In this document: positions 52,804 through 62,577 of the stretch, piece after piece
Layout: every line of letters begins with the position of its first letter
Numbering within the stretch: position 1 is the first letter of the stretch
Origin: Polymorphobacter_B sp038225475
Lineage (GTDB): Bacteria; Pseudomonadota; Alphaproteobacteria; Sphingomonadales; Sphingomonadaceae
Reading direction: 5' to 3'
Assembly (NCBI GenBank): GCA_038225475.1
Contig: JBBRRA010000003.1
Location: forward strand, 186,001 to 250,000
DNA: 64,000 bases
Translations under genes and position numbers: made by a program
The notes under the pieces: generated by a model
What the model saw: only the letters and a program-made list of their open reading frames with translations
Databases searched by the model: none
What the model was told of the DNA's origin: nothing

Positions 52804-53363
52804 AGACCAGTTTCGGAACGGCCGCGCTCGTCGGCCTCGCGCTCAGTTCGGCGATGGCGTTCTACGCGGTGTCGCTCCATGTCGCTGCCGAGCGATCGGG
52901 CATCGACAAGGTGCGCGCCCAGATCGTTGCCGACACGCACGACATCCGCATGCTGCAGGCCGAGCTGCGCACGCGCGCGCGGCTGCCCGAGCTGCAGCGC
53001 TGGAACGAGCAGGTGCTCGCGCTGTCGCCGCCCAAGCCCGGCCAGTTCCTTGGCAGCCCGTTGGTGCTCGCCAATTACGCGCGTCCCGCCGCCGAAGTGC
53101 CGGGGGTCCGCTTCGTCGCGACCCAGGCCGCGCCGGCGGCAAAGCGCCCGGTGCAGCAGGTGGCCTATCTCGAGACGCCGCCCGGGGCAGTTCCCGCTCC
53201 CGTCGTCGCCGCCACCGTAGCGCCGGTATCGGTACGCCATGCGCCGCTACAAGCGCATGCGCCGACTGCGACCCCGAGCATTGCGCTCGATGCGACGCTC
53301 GGCGGGGCGATCGACGCCGCTGCGGCGCAGGAGCGCGGCGACGTCAAAGTCGCGCTGCGGTGA
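52800..53363 (+). CDS. ftsL: FtsL-like division protein with long C-terminal tail
   Basis: A 187-residue protein at the ftsL position. A short cytoplasmic segment precedes one membrane helix (ALVGLALSSAMAFYAVSL), then a short coiled-coil-like region (about 30-75, IDKVRAQIVADTHDIRMLQAELRTRARLPELQRWNEQVLAL). The rest (about 80-187) is Ala/Pro/Val-rich and low in complexity, which makes the protein longer than typical FtsL (about 100-130). FtsL links FtsB and FtsI at the septum; the assignment rests mostly on position and topology. Confidence 0.82.
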   Translation: MKTSFGTAALVGLALSSAMAFYAVSLHVAAERSGIDKVRAQIVADTHDIRMLQAELRTRARLPELQRWNEQVLALSPPKPGQFLGSPLVLANYARPAAEVPGVRFVATQAAPAAKRPVQQVAYLETPPGAVPAPVVAATVAPVSVRHAPLQAHAPTATPSIALDATLGGAIDAAAAQERGDVKVALR

Positions 53364-55090
53364 CCAGCGTCGCGCCGACTGCGCTGCTGCCGCGGCGTGC
53401 CGCGGTGACGCCGCTCGCCGGTCAGCGGCAGGCGGCGCTCGCGCGCGCGCGGCAGCGGTTGATGATCGGCATGCTGCTGTTCGGCGGCGCGATCGGCGTG
53501 ATCGGGCTACGACTGCTCGACCTTGCGGTGCTCCACGACCGGCCCGCCGCTGCGGCCGAGGCCTTTGCCGGGCTGACGCCGCTGCGCGCCGATATTTACG
53601 ACCGCAATCGCGTCGAACTGGCGCGGACTTTCGATGCCTATGCGATCGCGGTTGCACCCAAGCATCTCGTCGGCGAACCGCATGCGCTGGCGCAGGCGCT
53701 GAGCGCGATCCTGACCGACAAGACGCCCGCGCAGCTTTATGCCGAACTGACGCACCCGGGTGCATTCCGCTATCTCGCGCGGCGCGTGCTGCCCGAACAG
53801 GCCAAGCGCATCAACGACCTCGGCGAACCGTCGATCACGCTCGAGCGTGAGCCCGAGCGGCTATACCCCAATCTCGACCTCGGCGCGCATGTGCTTGGGT
53901 ACACCGACATCGACGGGCACGGAAAATACGGCATCGAGCGCGCGCTCGAAACGCGGCTGTCGGACAAGGCGACGCGCGGCAAGCCGGTGTTTCTGGCGAT
54001 GGACAGCCGCGTCCAGCAAGCGCTCGAAAGCGAGCTGTTCGCCGCGATGACCAAGTTCAGCGCGATCGGCGCGGCGGGCGTGGTGATGGACGTCGACACC
54101 GGCGAGGTGATCGCGCTCGCGTCGCTGCCCAGCTTCAACCCGAATGCGGCGGGACATTCCGACGACGATTCGCGCTTCGACCGCGCGACGCTCGGGGTGT
54201 ATGAGCTCGGTTCGACGTTCAAGACGCTGACGATCGCGATGGCGCTCGAATCGGGGCTGATCCATTCGATGGCCCAGAAATACGATGCGACGCAGCCGAT
54301 CCATATCGGGCGCTTCACGATCCACGACGACCACGGCCACGAGCTTCGCAAATGGGCGACGGTTCCCGAAATCTTCATCCATTCGTCGAATATCGGCACC
54401 GCGCACATGGCGGCCGAACTCGGCGCGACCCGGCAGCGCGCGTATCTCGACCAGCTTGGTTTCCTGTCGCCGGTCAGCGGTGAACTGCTGGAGCGCGGGC
54501 ATACGCTGTATCCGCCCGCCAACAACTGGGGCGAGATCGCGACCATGACGGTCGGCTTCGGCCACGGGATCGCGGTGACCCCACTGCACCTCGCCACCGC
54601 TTATGCCGCCGTCGTCAACGGCGGCATCTGGCGCCCCGCGACAATGCTTCGGGTCGAGCCCGGGCAAGCAGTCGCGGGCAAGCGCATCTTTTCGCAAAAG
54701 ACCTCGGATACGATGCGCGCGCTGCTGCGCATGGTCGTCACCGCCGGCACCGGGCGCAAGGCGAATGCCGAGGGCTACCGCGTCGGCGGCAAGACCGGCA
54801 CCGCCGAGAAACAGCTTGGCGGACACTATGAAAAGCACGTCAACGTTTCGACCTTCGCCGCCGCTTTCCCGATGGACGCGCCGCGCTATGTCGTGATCGC
54901 GCTGCTCGACGCGCCGCACGGCACTGCCGAAACCGGGGGTTTTTCAACCGCCGGCCAAGTTTCGGCACCGATCGTCGACAAGCTCGTGACGCGCATCGGG
55001 CCGATGCTCGGCGTGCAGCCCGACATGACCAAGGACCTCGACATCTCGGGCATGCTCGGCCTTGTCGCCGAACCACCGGTCAAGGAATGA
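53360..55090 (+). CDS. ftsI: Septal peptidoglycan transpeptidase FtsI (PBP3)
   Basis: A 576-residue class B penicillin-binding protein. A membrane helix (about 34-54) is followed by a PBP dimer domain with LRADIYDRNRVELA and the transpeptidase domain. Catalytic motifs are S285-T-F-K288 (nucleophile serine), S342-S-N344 and K478-T-G480. It cross-links septal peptidoglycan during division. The GTG start overlaps the ftsL stop by 4 bp. A 16-nt gap to murE is the only clear break in the chain of overlaps. Confidence 0.95.
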   Translation: MTSVAPTALLPRRAAVTPLAGQRQAALARARQRLMIGMLLFGGAIGVIGLRLLDLAVLHDRPAAAAEAFAGLTPLRADIYDRNRVELARTFDAYAIAVAPKHLVGEPHALAQALSAILTDKTPAQLYAELTHPGAFRYLARRVLPEQAKRINDLGEPSITLEREPERLYPNLDLGAHVLGYTDIDGHGKYGIERALETRLSDKATRGKPVFLAMDSRVQQALESELFAAMTKFSAIGAAGVVMDVDTGEVIALASLPSFNPNAAGHSDDDSRFDRATLGVYELGSTFKTLTIAMALESGLIHSMAQKYDATQPIHIGRFTIHDDHGHELRKWATVPEIFIHSSNIGTAHMAAELGATRQRAYLDQLGFLSPVSGELLERGHTLYPPANNWGEIATMTVGFGHGIAVTPLHLATAYAAVVNGGIWRPATMLRVEPGQAVAGKRIFSQKTSDTMRALLRMVVTAGTGRKANAEGYRVGGKTGTAEKQLGGHYEKHVNVSTFAAAFPMDAPRYVVIALLDAPHGTAETGGFSTAGQVSAPIVDKLVTRIGPMLGVQPDMTKDLDISGMLGLVAEPPVKE

Positions 55091-55106
55091 CAATGCGGCA
55101 GCGCGC

Positions 55107-56540
55107 ATGCGGCTGAGCGACGTCTTTCCCGGGCGTCGCTTCGACGCTGCGCAGGATGCCGAGGTGACCGGCTTCGCGCTCGACCATCGCAAGGTCGCGC
55201 CGGGAACGGTCTTCGGCGCATTTGCCGGGGCGCGCGTCAACGGCGAGGATTTCATCGACGCCGCGGTCGCTGCCGGCGCGGTTGCCGTGGTCGCTCGTCC
55301 GCAAGCCCGCGTCGAAGGCGCGCCGCACATCGCCGATGCCGAGCCGCGCCGGACGTTTGCACAGGCCGCAGCGGCGTTCTTCGCGCCGTTTCCGACGGTG
55401 ACGGTCGCGGTCACCGGCACCAACGGCAAGACCTCGACCGCCGAACTGACGCGGCAGCTGTGGCAGCTTGCCGGACACCCGTCGGCGAGCATCGGCACGC
55501 TCGGCGTCACGACCGCCCACGACCGCGTCGTTACCGGGCTGACGACGCCCGATGTGGTGACCTTCCTCGCCAACATGGCCGGGCTGCAGCGCGAGGGGCT
55601 GACGCATGTCAGCTTCGAGGCGTCGAGCCACGGGCTGGCGCAATATCGCACCGAAGGGCTGCCGGTCGCCGCTGCCGCCTTCACCAATCTAAGCCGCGAC
55701 CATCTCGATTATCACGCGACGATGGCCGAATATTTTGCTGCCAAGCTGCGGCTGTTCACCGAGGTGGTCGACGCGACCGGCACCGCCGTGGTGTGGGCCG
55801 ACGACGGCGACTGGAGCGCGCAGGTCATCGCTGCGGCGCGCGCGCGTGGCCTCCGGCTGCTGACCGTCGGCGCGCACGGCGACGGGATTCGCCTGACCGG
55901 GCGCACGCCGACGCAGCTTGGCCAGACGCTCGACCTGCTGGTCGATGGTACCGCGCACCGCGTCCAGCTGCCGCTCATCGGCGCGTATCAGGCGGCGAAT
56001 GCGCTGGTCGCGGCGGGATTGGTGATTGCCACCGGCGGCGCGGTCGCGCCGACGCTGGCCAATCTGGGGCGGCTGGTGCCGGTGCGCGGGCGGCTCGAGC
56101 GCGCGGTGATCGCCGCATCGGGTGCGCCGGTTTATGTCGATTATGCGCATACGCCCGATGCGTTGCGCGCCGCGTGCGAGGCGCTGCGCCCGCATACGCA
56201 GGGGCAACTGCGGCTGGTGTTCGGCGCGGGCGGCGACCGGGACACCGGCAAACGCCCCGAAATGGGTGCCGTCGCGGTGGCGCTTGCCGATGCCGTGATC
56301 GTTACCGACGACAATCCACGCAGCGAGGACGCGGGCAGCATCCGTGCGGCAATCATGGCGGCCGCACCCGGCGCGACCGAGATCGGCGACCGCCGCAGCG
56401 CGATTGCTGCCGCCATCGTTGCGGCGGGCCCGGGTGATGTCGTGCTGATCGCCGGCAAGGGCCATGAGCAGGGGCAGATCGTCGGCGACCGCGTGCTGCC
56501 GTTCGACGACGTGCAGGTTGCGCGCGAGTGCGCCGCGTGA
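55107..56540 (+). CDS. murE: UDP-MurNAc-tripeptide synthetase MurE (meso-DAP type)
   Basis: A 477-residue Mur ligase adding the third residue to UDP-MurNAc-L-Ala-D-Glu. The P-loop VTGTNGKTSTA and the Mur motif YVDYAHTPDAL are present. The DNPR signature (in TDDNPRSEDAGSI, about residue 402) indicates meso-diaminopimelate as substrate rather than lysine. ATG 55107 was chosen to match MRLSDVFPG. Its stop overlaps the murF GTG. Confidence 0.95.
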   Translation: MRLSDVFPGRRFDAAQDAEVTGFALDHRKVAPGTVFGAFAGARVNGEDFIDAAVAAGAVAVVARPQARVEGAPHIADAEPRRTFAQAAAAFFAPFPTVTVAVTGTNGKTSTAELTRQLWQLAGHPSASIGTLGVTTAHDRVVTGLTTPDVVTFLANMAGLQREGLTHVSFEASSHGLAQYRTEGLPVAAAAFTNLSRDHLDYHATMAEYFAAKLRLFTEVVDATGTAVVWADDGDWSAQVIAAARARGLRLLTVGAHGDGIRLTGRTPTQLGQTLDLLVDGTAHRVQLPLIGAYQAANALVAAGLVIATGGAVAPTLANLGRLVPVRGRLERAVIAASGAPVYVDYAHTPDALRAACEALRPHTQGQLRLVFGAGGDRDTGKRPEMGAVAVALADAVIVTDDNPRSEDAGSIRAAIMAAAPGATEIGDRRSAIAAAIVAAGPGDVVLIAGKGHEQGQIVGDRVLPFDDVQVARECAA

Positions 56541-57922
56541 CGCCGCTGTGGACCGGCGACAGCATCGCCGCTGCCACCGGCGGTACAGCCTCTGCGGCTT
56601 TCGAAGTCGACAGTGTTACCTTCGATTCGCGCGAAGTCGTCGGCGGCGAATTGTTCATCGCGTTGAAGGGCGAGGCTGACGACGGCCACCGCTTTGTTCC
56701 CAGCGCGGTCGCGCGCGGTGCGGCCGGGCTGCTGGTCAGCGAGGCGGTCGCCGCGCCGCATGTCCGCGTCGCCGACACCACGGCGGCGCTGAACGCGCTC
56801 GGCAGTGCAGCACGCCTGCGCACATCGGCGACGATCATCGGGGTGACCGGCAGCGTCGGCAAAACCGGCGTCAAGGAAGCGCTGCGCCTCGCGCTCGGCC
56901 GCAGCGCGCCCGACCGGGTGCACGCCTCGGTCAAGTCGTACAACAACCATACCGGCGTGCCACTGAGCCTTGCCCGGATGCCTGCCGACAGCCGATACGG
57001 TGTGTTCGAAATGGGCATGAACCACGCCGGAGAGCTTGCCGCGCTGACGCAGCTGGTGCGCCCGCATATCGCCATCGTCACCTGGGTGGCGAGCGCGCAC
57101 CGCGAGTTCTTCGCCAGCGAGGCGGCGATCGCCGACGCCAAGGGCGAGATCTTCGCCGGGCTGCAGTCGGGTGGCGTCGCGGTCATCCCCTTCGACAATC
57201 CGCACCGCGACCGGTTGATCGCGCATGCAACCCCGCACACCGCGCGGATCATCACCTTCGGGCTGGGCGAGGGGGCCGATGTGCGCGCCACCGACTTTGC
57301 TGTGCTGCCCGATTGCACCACGGCGCGCGCCGAGCTGTTCGGTGAAACGCTGATTTTCAAAATTGGCATGGCGGGCCGGCATTGGCTCGGCAACGCGCTT
57401 GGCGTGCTCGCGGTGGTGCAGGCGGCGGGCGGCGATCTCGCGCTGGCCGGGCTTGCGCTCGCCGAACTGACCGACCTGCCCGGACGCGGCAGCCGCCACC
57501 GGATCGTCCGCCCCGATGGCAGCGCAGTCATCATCGACGAAAGCTATAACGCCAACCCGACGTCGATGGCGGCGGCGATCGGCGTGCTCGGTGGTATCGT
57601 GCCGGCGGCGCGCGGACGGCGGATTGCGGTGCTCGGAGCGATGGGCGAGTTGGGCAGCGGGTCGGCGGACTTTCACGCCGGGCTTGCGCCCGCTATCGAA
57701 GCAGCGGGGATCGCGCGCGCCATTTTGGTTGGGGCGGCGATGCAGCCGCTCGCCGACATCCTGCGGCTGCACCTCAGCACCGTGGTCGTCGACGATGCGG
57801 CGGCGGCGCTGGCGCTGGTCGCGCGTGAACTGAAAACCGACGATGTGCTGCTGGTCAAAGGCTCGAACAGCATTAAGCTGGCTACCGTGGTTGCAGGTCT
57901 GATCCGGGAGAATGCGGCATGA
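56537..57922 (+). CDS. murF: UDP-MurNAc-pentapeptide synthetase MurF
   Basis: A 461-residue Mur ligase adding D-Ala-D-Ala. The P-loop is GVTGSVGKTGVKE; ESYNANPTSMAAAI and GAMGELG are family motifs. The start GTG 56537 (TPLWTGDSIAAATGG) was preferred because it overlaps the murE stop by 4 bp as elsewhere in the cluster; GTG 56528 is in frame and possible. ATGA overlap with mraY. Confidence 0.94.
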   Translation: MTPLWTGDSIAAATGGTASAAFEVDSVTFDSREVVGGELFIALKGEADDGHRFVPSAVARGAAGLLVSEAVAAPHVRVADTTAALNALGSAARLRTSATIIGVTGSVGKTGVKEALRLALGRSAPDRVHASVKSYNNHTGVPLSLARMPADSRYGVFEMGMNHAGELAALTQLVRPHIAIVTWVASAHREFFASEAAIADAKGEIFAGLQSGGVAVIPFDNPHRDRLIAHATPHTARIITFGLGEGADVRATDFAVLPDCTTARAELFGETLIFKIGMAGRHWLGNALGVLAVVQAAGGDLALAGLALAELTDLPGRGSRHRIVRPDGSAVIIDESYNANPTSMAAAIGVLGGIVPAARGRRIAVLGAMGELGSGSADFHAGLAPAIEAAGIARAILVGAAMQPLADILRLHLSTVVVDDAAAALALVARELKTDDVLLVKGSNSIKLATVVAGLIRENAA

Positions 57923-58992
57923 TCTTTATCGCCGCAAAGCTGGCGGGGTTCGAAGGTTTCCTCAACCTGTTCCGCTACATTACCTTCCGCAGCGGGGCCG
58001 CCGTCGTCACTTCGCTGGTGATCGCGCTGCTGATCGGGCCGCGGTTCATCGCGTGGCTGCGCAGCAAGCAGGGCAAGGGCCAGCCGATCCGCGCCGACGG
58101 GCCGGCCTCGCACCTGCTTACCAAAAAGGGCACGCCGACGATGGGCGGGCTGATGATCCTGATCTCGATGACGGCGTCGACGCTGCTGTGGATGGATGTG
58201 ACCAACGGTTTCACCTGGACCTGCCTTGCGGTCACGCTCGGCTTCGGCGCGATCGGACTGCTCGACGACTACGACAAGGTGGTTAAGCGCTCGGCAAAGG
58301 GCGTCTCGGGCAAGCTGCGGCTGGGGCTCGAATTCGCCATCGCGGGCATTGCGGTGTGGTACATCTCGACGCGCACCGGGCAGACGCTGTACCTGCCGTT
58401 CCTCAAGGACGCGGGCATTCCGCTCGGCATTTTCTACATCGCGTTCGGTGCATTCATCATTGCCGGTTTCGGCAATGCGGTGAACCTTACCGACGGTCTC
58501 GACGGCCTCGCGACGATGCCGGTGGTGATCGCGGCGCTGACGTTCGGCGTGATTGCCTATCTTGCGGGCAACCTGAAATTTTCCGACTATTTGGGCATCC
58601 ACCACGTGCCCGGTGCAGGCGAGCTTGCGGTGTTCGTCGGCGCGCTGATCGGCGGGTGTCTGGGCTTCCTGTGGTTCAACGCGCCACCGGCGGCGGTGTT
58701 CATGGGCGACACCGGCAGCCTTGCGCTCGGCGGCGCGCTCGGCACGATCGCGGTGGTGACCAACCATGAAATCGTGCTGATCCTGATCGGTGGGCTGTTC
58801 GTGCTCGAAACCGTCAGCGTCATCGTCCAGGTCATCAGCTTCAAGACCACCGGCAAGCGCGTGTTCAAGATGGCCCCGCTGCATCATCATTTCGAACATC
58901 TCGGCTGGAGCGAATCGACCGTGGTGATCCGCTTCTGGATCATCTCGTTCATGCTGGCGCTCGCGGGGCTGGCGACGTTGAAGGTCCGGTGA
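57919..58992 (+). CDS. mraY: Phospho-MurNAc-pentapeptide translocase MraY
   Basis: A 357-residue, ten-helix membrane enzyme that attaches phospho-MurNAc-pentapeptide to undecaprenyl phosphate (lipid I). Active-site blocks are LLDDYDKVVKRSAKG, NLTDGLDGLATMP and PLHHHFEHLGW. Overlaps murF and murD by 4 bp each. Confidence 0.96.
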   Translation: MIFIAAKLAGFEGFLNLFRYITFRSGAAVVTSLVIALLIGPRFIAWLRSKQGKGQPIRADGPASHLLTKKGTPTMGGLMILISMTASTLLWMDVTNGFTWTCLAVTLGFGAIGLLDDYDKVVKRSAKGVSGKLRLGLEFAIAGIAVWYISTRTGQTLYLPFLKDAGIPLGIFYIAFGAFIIAGFGNAVNLTDGLDGLATMPVVIAALTFGVIAYLAGNLKFSDYLGIHHVPGAGELAVFVGALIGGCLGFLWFNAPPAAVFMGDTGSLALGGALGTIAVVTNHEIVLILIGGLFVLETVSVIVQVISFKTTGKRVFKMAPLHHHFEHLGWSESTVVIRFWIISFMLALAGLATLKVR

Positions 58993-60314
58993 TCACCGCG
59001 CGCGCCTTTGCCGGCAAGCGCTTCGGCGTCTATGGCCTTGCGCGCAGCGGCAAGGCGTGCGTCGCCGCGCTGACCGCCAGCGGCGCCGCGGTGTTTGCGT
59101 GGGACGACGTCGAAACCGCGCGCGGCGGCTTCGACGGACCGCTGACCGACCTCAACGCCTTCGATCTAGGCAGCCTCGACGCGCTGGTCGTGTCGCCGGG
59201 TGTGCCGCATTCGGCACCGCTGTTCGTGGCTGCCAAGGCGGCGGGGGTCGCCGTCATCGGAGATATCGAGCTGTTCGCACAGGCGCGCGCCGAACTACCG
59301 CCGCACCGCGTTGTCGGTATCACCGGCACTAACGGCAAGTCGACGACCACGGCATTGATACACCATATCCTGACGAGTGCGGGAATGCCGTCGCTGATGG
59401 GCGGCAACATCGGGCTGCCAATTCTGGCGCAGCAGCCGCTGCCCGGCGGTGGGGTCTATGTGCTCGAACTGTCGTCGTACCAGTTGGAAATCACCGAGAC
59501 GCTCGATTGCGAAGTGGCGGTGCTGCTCAACATCACACCCGACCATCTCGATCGGCACGGCACGATGGACGCCTATGTTGCGGCCAAAGCGCGGCTGTTC
59601 GCCATGCAGGCATCCGGTGATACCGCGGTGATCGGCATCGATGACCGCTACGGTGCCGAAATCGCTGCGACCGCGATCGCCAGCGTGGTGCCCGTTTCGG
59701 CCGTCCGGATCGTCGATCACGGCGTCAGCATCGTCGATCACGTGGCGTGGATCGGCCGCACCGGGCTTGCCTGCGCCGAACATTGGAAAACGCTGCAGGG
59801 TCCGCACAACGCCCAGAACGCCGCCGCGGCGATCGCCGCCTGCCGCGCGCTCGGTGTTGCCAATCCGGCGATCATCAGTGGCCTCGCCACCTATCCCGGC
59901 CTGCCGCACCGGATGGAGCGCGTCCGCGAAACCGGCGGCGTGCTGTATGTCAACGACAGCAAGGCGACCAACGCCGATTCGACCGCACCGGCGCTCGCCG
60001 CGTACCCTAATATCCGCTGGATCGCGGGTGGGCTGGCGAAGACCGACGACTTCGACGCCTGCCTGCCGCAGCTTGGGCATGTCCGCGCCGCCTATCTGAT
60101 CGGCGACGCCGCCCCGCTGTTCGGGCGGCTGCTCGGTGACAAGGTGCCGGTGCATCAGTCGGGCACGCTCGCGGTTGCAGTCGCGCAGGCCGCGAACGAT
60201 GCGCAGCCGGGCGAGGTCGTGCTGCTGTCGCCGGCGTGCGCGTCGTTCGACCAGTTCAGCGACTATGAGGCGCGGGGGCGCGCGTTTGTCGAACAGGTGA
60301 GGGCCCTGCCATGA
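58989..60314 (+). CDS. murD: UDP-MurNAc-L-Ala D-Glu ligase MurD
   Basis: A 441-residue Mur ligase adding D-glutamate. The Rossmann start FGVYGLARSGKACV, P-loop GITGTNGKSTTT and VNDSKATNADST in the C-terminal domain are characteristic. GTG start at 58989 overlapping mraY. Confidence 0.95.
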   Translation: MITARAFAGKRFGVYGLARSGKACVAALTASGAAVFAWDDVETARGGFDGPLTDLNAFDLGSLDALVVSPGVPHSAPLFVAAKAAGVAVIGDIELFAQARAELPPHRVVGITGTNGKSTTTALIHHILTSAGMPSLMGGNIGLPILAQQPLPGGGVYVLELSSYQLEITETLDCEVAVLLNITPDHLDRHGTMDAYVAAKARLFAMQASGDTAVIGIDDRYGAEIAATAIASVVPVSAVRIVDHGVSIVDHVAWIGRTGLACAEHWKTLQGPHNAQNAAAAIAACRALGVANPAIISGLATYPGLPHRMERVRETGGVLYVNDSKATNADSTAPALAAYPNIRWIAGGLAKTDDFDACLPQLGHVRAAYLIGDAAPLFGRLLGDKVPVHQSGTLAVAVAQAANDAQPGEVVLLSPACASFDQFSDYEARGRAFVEQVRALP

Positions 60315-61486
60315 AAGCACCGTCGCGCAACAACCAGACCGCCGTCGGGCGCTGGTTCTGGACGATCGACAAGCTGCTGCTGGTGCTGGTGTTCATGCTG
60401 ATCGGCTTTGGCGTGATCGCGGTGGCGGCGGCATCGCCGGCCGCCGCGCACCGGTATTCGGGCGGGTCGGTGCGGGTCGACGACCTGCATTATCTCAAGC
60501 GGCAGCTGCTTTGGGTGCTCGCGGGCCTGCCGGTGATGCTCGGGGTGTCGATGCTGCCGGTCGCATGGGCGAAGCGCTTTGCGATCGGCGGTACGGTGGT
60601 GTTCATCGCGGCGCTGTTTGCGGTGCCGTTTCTGGGCGCAGAGGTCAACGGCGCCACGCGCTGGCTCGCGCTGCCGGGTTTCCAGCTGCAGCCGTCGGAG
60701 TTTCTGAAGCCGGTGTTTATCGTCACCACCGCATGGCTGCTGGCGGCGCGGTTCGAGGATCCCAAGCTGCCGGTGATGCCGCTGTCGTTCGGGCTGCTGG
60801 TCGTAGTCGGCATCCTGCTGATCAAACAGCCGGATTTCGGCCAGACCATCTTGTTCTTCGTCGTCTGGCTGGCGCAGGCGATGCTGGCGGGGATGAGCCT
60901 TGCGGTGGTCGGCGGGCTCGCGGGGGTTGCAACGGCGGGACTGGTCGCTGCCTATCTGCTGTCGACGCATTTTCAGCAGCGCATCGACCACTTCGTCCAG
61001 GGCACCGGCGACACCTTTCAGATCGACCGCGCGCTCGACTGCTTCAAATCGGGCGGGCTGTTCGGCGCGGGGCCGGGCGAGGGGCAGATGAAGTTCCGTC
61101 TGCCCGAAGCGCATACCGACTATATCTTTTCAGTGATCGGCGAGGAATTCGGCGCGATCGCCTGCCTGCTGCTGGCATTGCTGTACCTTGCGATCGTCGT
61201 GCGCGTGCTGCTGCAACTGCTCGATGAGGAGGAGCCGTTCGTGTTCCTTGCCGGCGCCGGGCTGACCGCGCAGTTCGGATTGCAGGCGGCGATCAACATG
61301 ATGGTCAACCTGAAGCTGCTGCCGTCGAAGGGGATGACGCTGCCGTTCATCAGCCACGGCGGCTCGTCGTTTCTGGCGCTGTCGATCGGCATGGGGCTGC
61401 TGCTCGCGCTGACGCGGCGCAATCCGTATCTGAAGGCGTCGCCCTATGCCGTGCAGACGCGGCCGAAACCCGCGTTCGCCGCGTGA
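60311..61486 (+). CDS. ftsW: Division-specific SEDS glycosyltransferase FtsW
   Basis: A 391-residue polytopic protein (about 10 helices) of the SEDS family, polymerising septal glycan with FtsI. GATRWLALPGFQLQPSEFLKP, PDFGQTILFF and FISHGGSSFLALS are conserved blocks. Overlaps murD and murG by 4 bp. Confidence 0.95.
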   Translation: MKAPSRNNQTAVGRWFWTIDKLLLVLVFMLIGFGVIAVAAASPAAAHRYSGGSVRVDDLHYLKRQLLWVLAGLPVMLGVSMLPVAWAKRFAIGGTVVFIAALFAVPFLGAEVNGATRWLALPGFQLQPSEFLKPVFIVTTAWLLAARFEDPKLPVMPLSFGLLVVVGILLIKQPDFGQTILFFVVWLAQAMLAGMSLAVVGGLAGVATAGLVAAYLLSTHFQQRIDHFVQGTGDTFQIDRALDCFKSGGLFGAGPGEGQMKFRLPEAHTDYIFSVIGEEFGAIACLLLALLYLAIVVRVLLQLLDEEEPFVFLAGAGLTAQFGLQAAINMMVNLKLLPSKGMTLPFISHGGSSFLALSIGMGLLLALTRRNPYLKASPYAVQTRPKPAFAA

Positions 61487-62577
61487 GCCGGTTCGTCGTC
61501 GCAGCCGGTGGCACCGGGGGCCATATGGTGCCCGCATCGGTGCTGGCGGGCGAACTGACGGCGCGCGGGCACGACGTCGTGTTGATGAGCGATGCGCGCG
61601 GATTGCGCTTTCCGGGGCTGTTCGACGGGATCGAAACGCGCGTTGTCGCCTCGGCGAGCGTCGGCGGGCGCAATCCGATCGGCTGGCTGCGTGCGTTGCT
61701 GACGGTGGCGCGCGGCAGGGCCGAGGCGCGCACCTTTCTGCGCGAACGCGGGATCAGCGCAGTGATCGGCTTTGGCGGCTATCCGGCGGTCCCGGCGCTG
61801 CTCGCGGCGTTTGCTTTGGGAATTCCGACGATCCTGCACGAACAGAACGCGGTCTTCGGGCGCAGTAACCGCCTGCTCGCCGGGCGGGTCGACCGGATCG
61901 CGGCGAGCTTTGCCAAGACGTTCCGGTTGCCCGCAAGCTTTGCCGCCAAGACCGTCGTGATCGGCAATCCGGTGCGCGGCGAGGTGCAGGCGCTGGCCGG
62001 GCCGGCGTTCGCCGCGCCGTCGCCGGGCGCGCCGCTCCGCCTGCTCGTCACCGGCGGCAGCCAGGGGGCGAGCATCCTGTCGCGCGTCGTTCCGGCGGCG
62101 CTCGCGCTACTTCCCGACGAAACGCGCGCCATTTTGCAGGTCGTTCACCAGGGGCGGCCCGAGGACCTCGATGCGGCGCGCGCGGCCTATGCAGCGGCCG
62201 GCATCGCTGCCGAGTTGGCGAGTTACCTGCCCGACCTGCCCGAACGAATCGCTGCCGCGCATCTGGTGATCGCGCGGTCGGGCGCGTCGACGATGGCCGA
62301 GCTTGCGGTGATCGGACGCCCCGCGCTGCTTGTGCCCTATGCGGCGGCGACCGACGACCACCAGACCGCCAACGCCGCCGAATTCATCGCCGCCGGCGCC
62401 GGACGGCTGCTCGACGAGCGCAGCTTCACGCCCGCCAACGTCGCCACCGCGATTGTTTCGCTGACAACGGTTCCCGCGGTGCTGGCAAACGCCGCGCGCG
62501 CCGCTAAGACCGTTGGACGCCCCGACGCGGGCGCGCGACTCGCCGACCTGGCGGTTGCACTCGGGAACGCGACATGA
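61483..62577 (+). CDS. murG: Lipid II synthase glycosyltransferase MurG
   Basis: A 364-residue peripheral GT-B enzyme adding GlcNAc to lipid I. N-terminal AAGGTGGHMVPA, GFGGYPAVP and LHEQNAVFGRSNR, and the C-terminal VIARSGASTMAELAVIGRPALLVPY, are intact. GTG start at 61483. Confidence 0.95.
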   Translation: MSRFVVAAGGTGGHMVPASVLAGELTARGHDVVLMSDARGLRFPGLFDGIETRVVASASVGGRNPIGWLRALLTVARGRAEARTFLRERGISAVIGFGGYPAVPALLAAFALGIPTILHEQNAVFGRSNRLLAGRVDRIAASFAKTFRLPASFAAKTVVIGNPVRGEVQALAGPAFAAPSPGAPLRLLVTGGSQGASILSRVVPAALALLPDETRAILQVVHQGRPEDLDAARAAYAAAGIAAELASYLPDLPERIAAAHLVIARSGASTMAELAVIGRPALLVPYAAATDDHQTANAAEFIAAGAGRLLDERSFTPANVATAIVSLTTVPAVLANAARAAKTVGRPDAGARLADLAVALGNAT

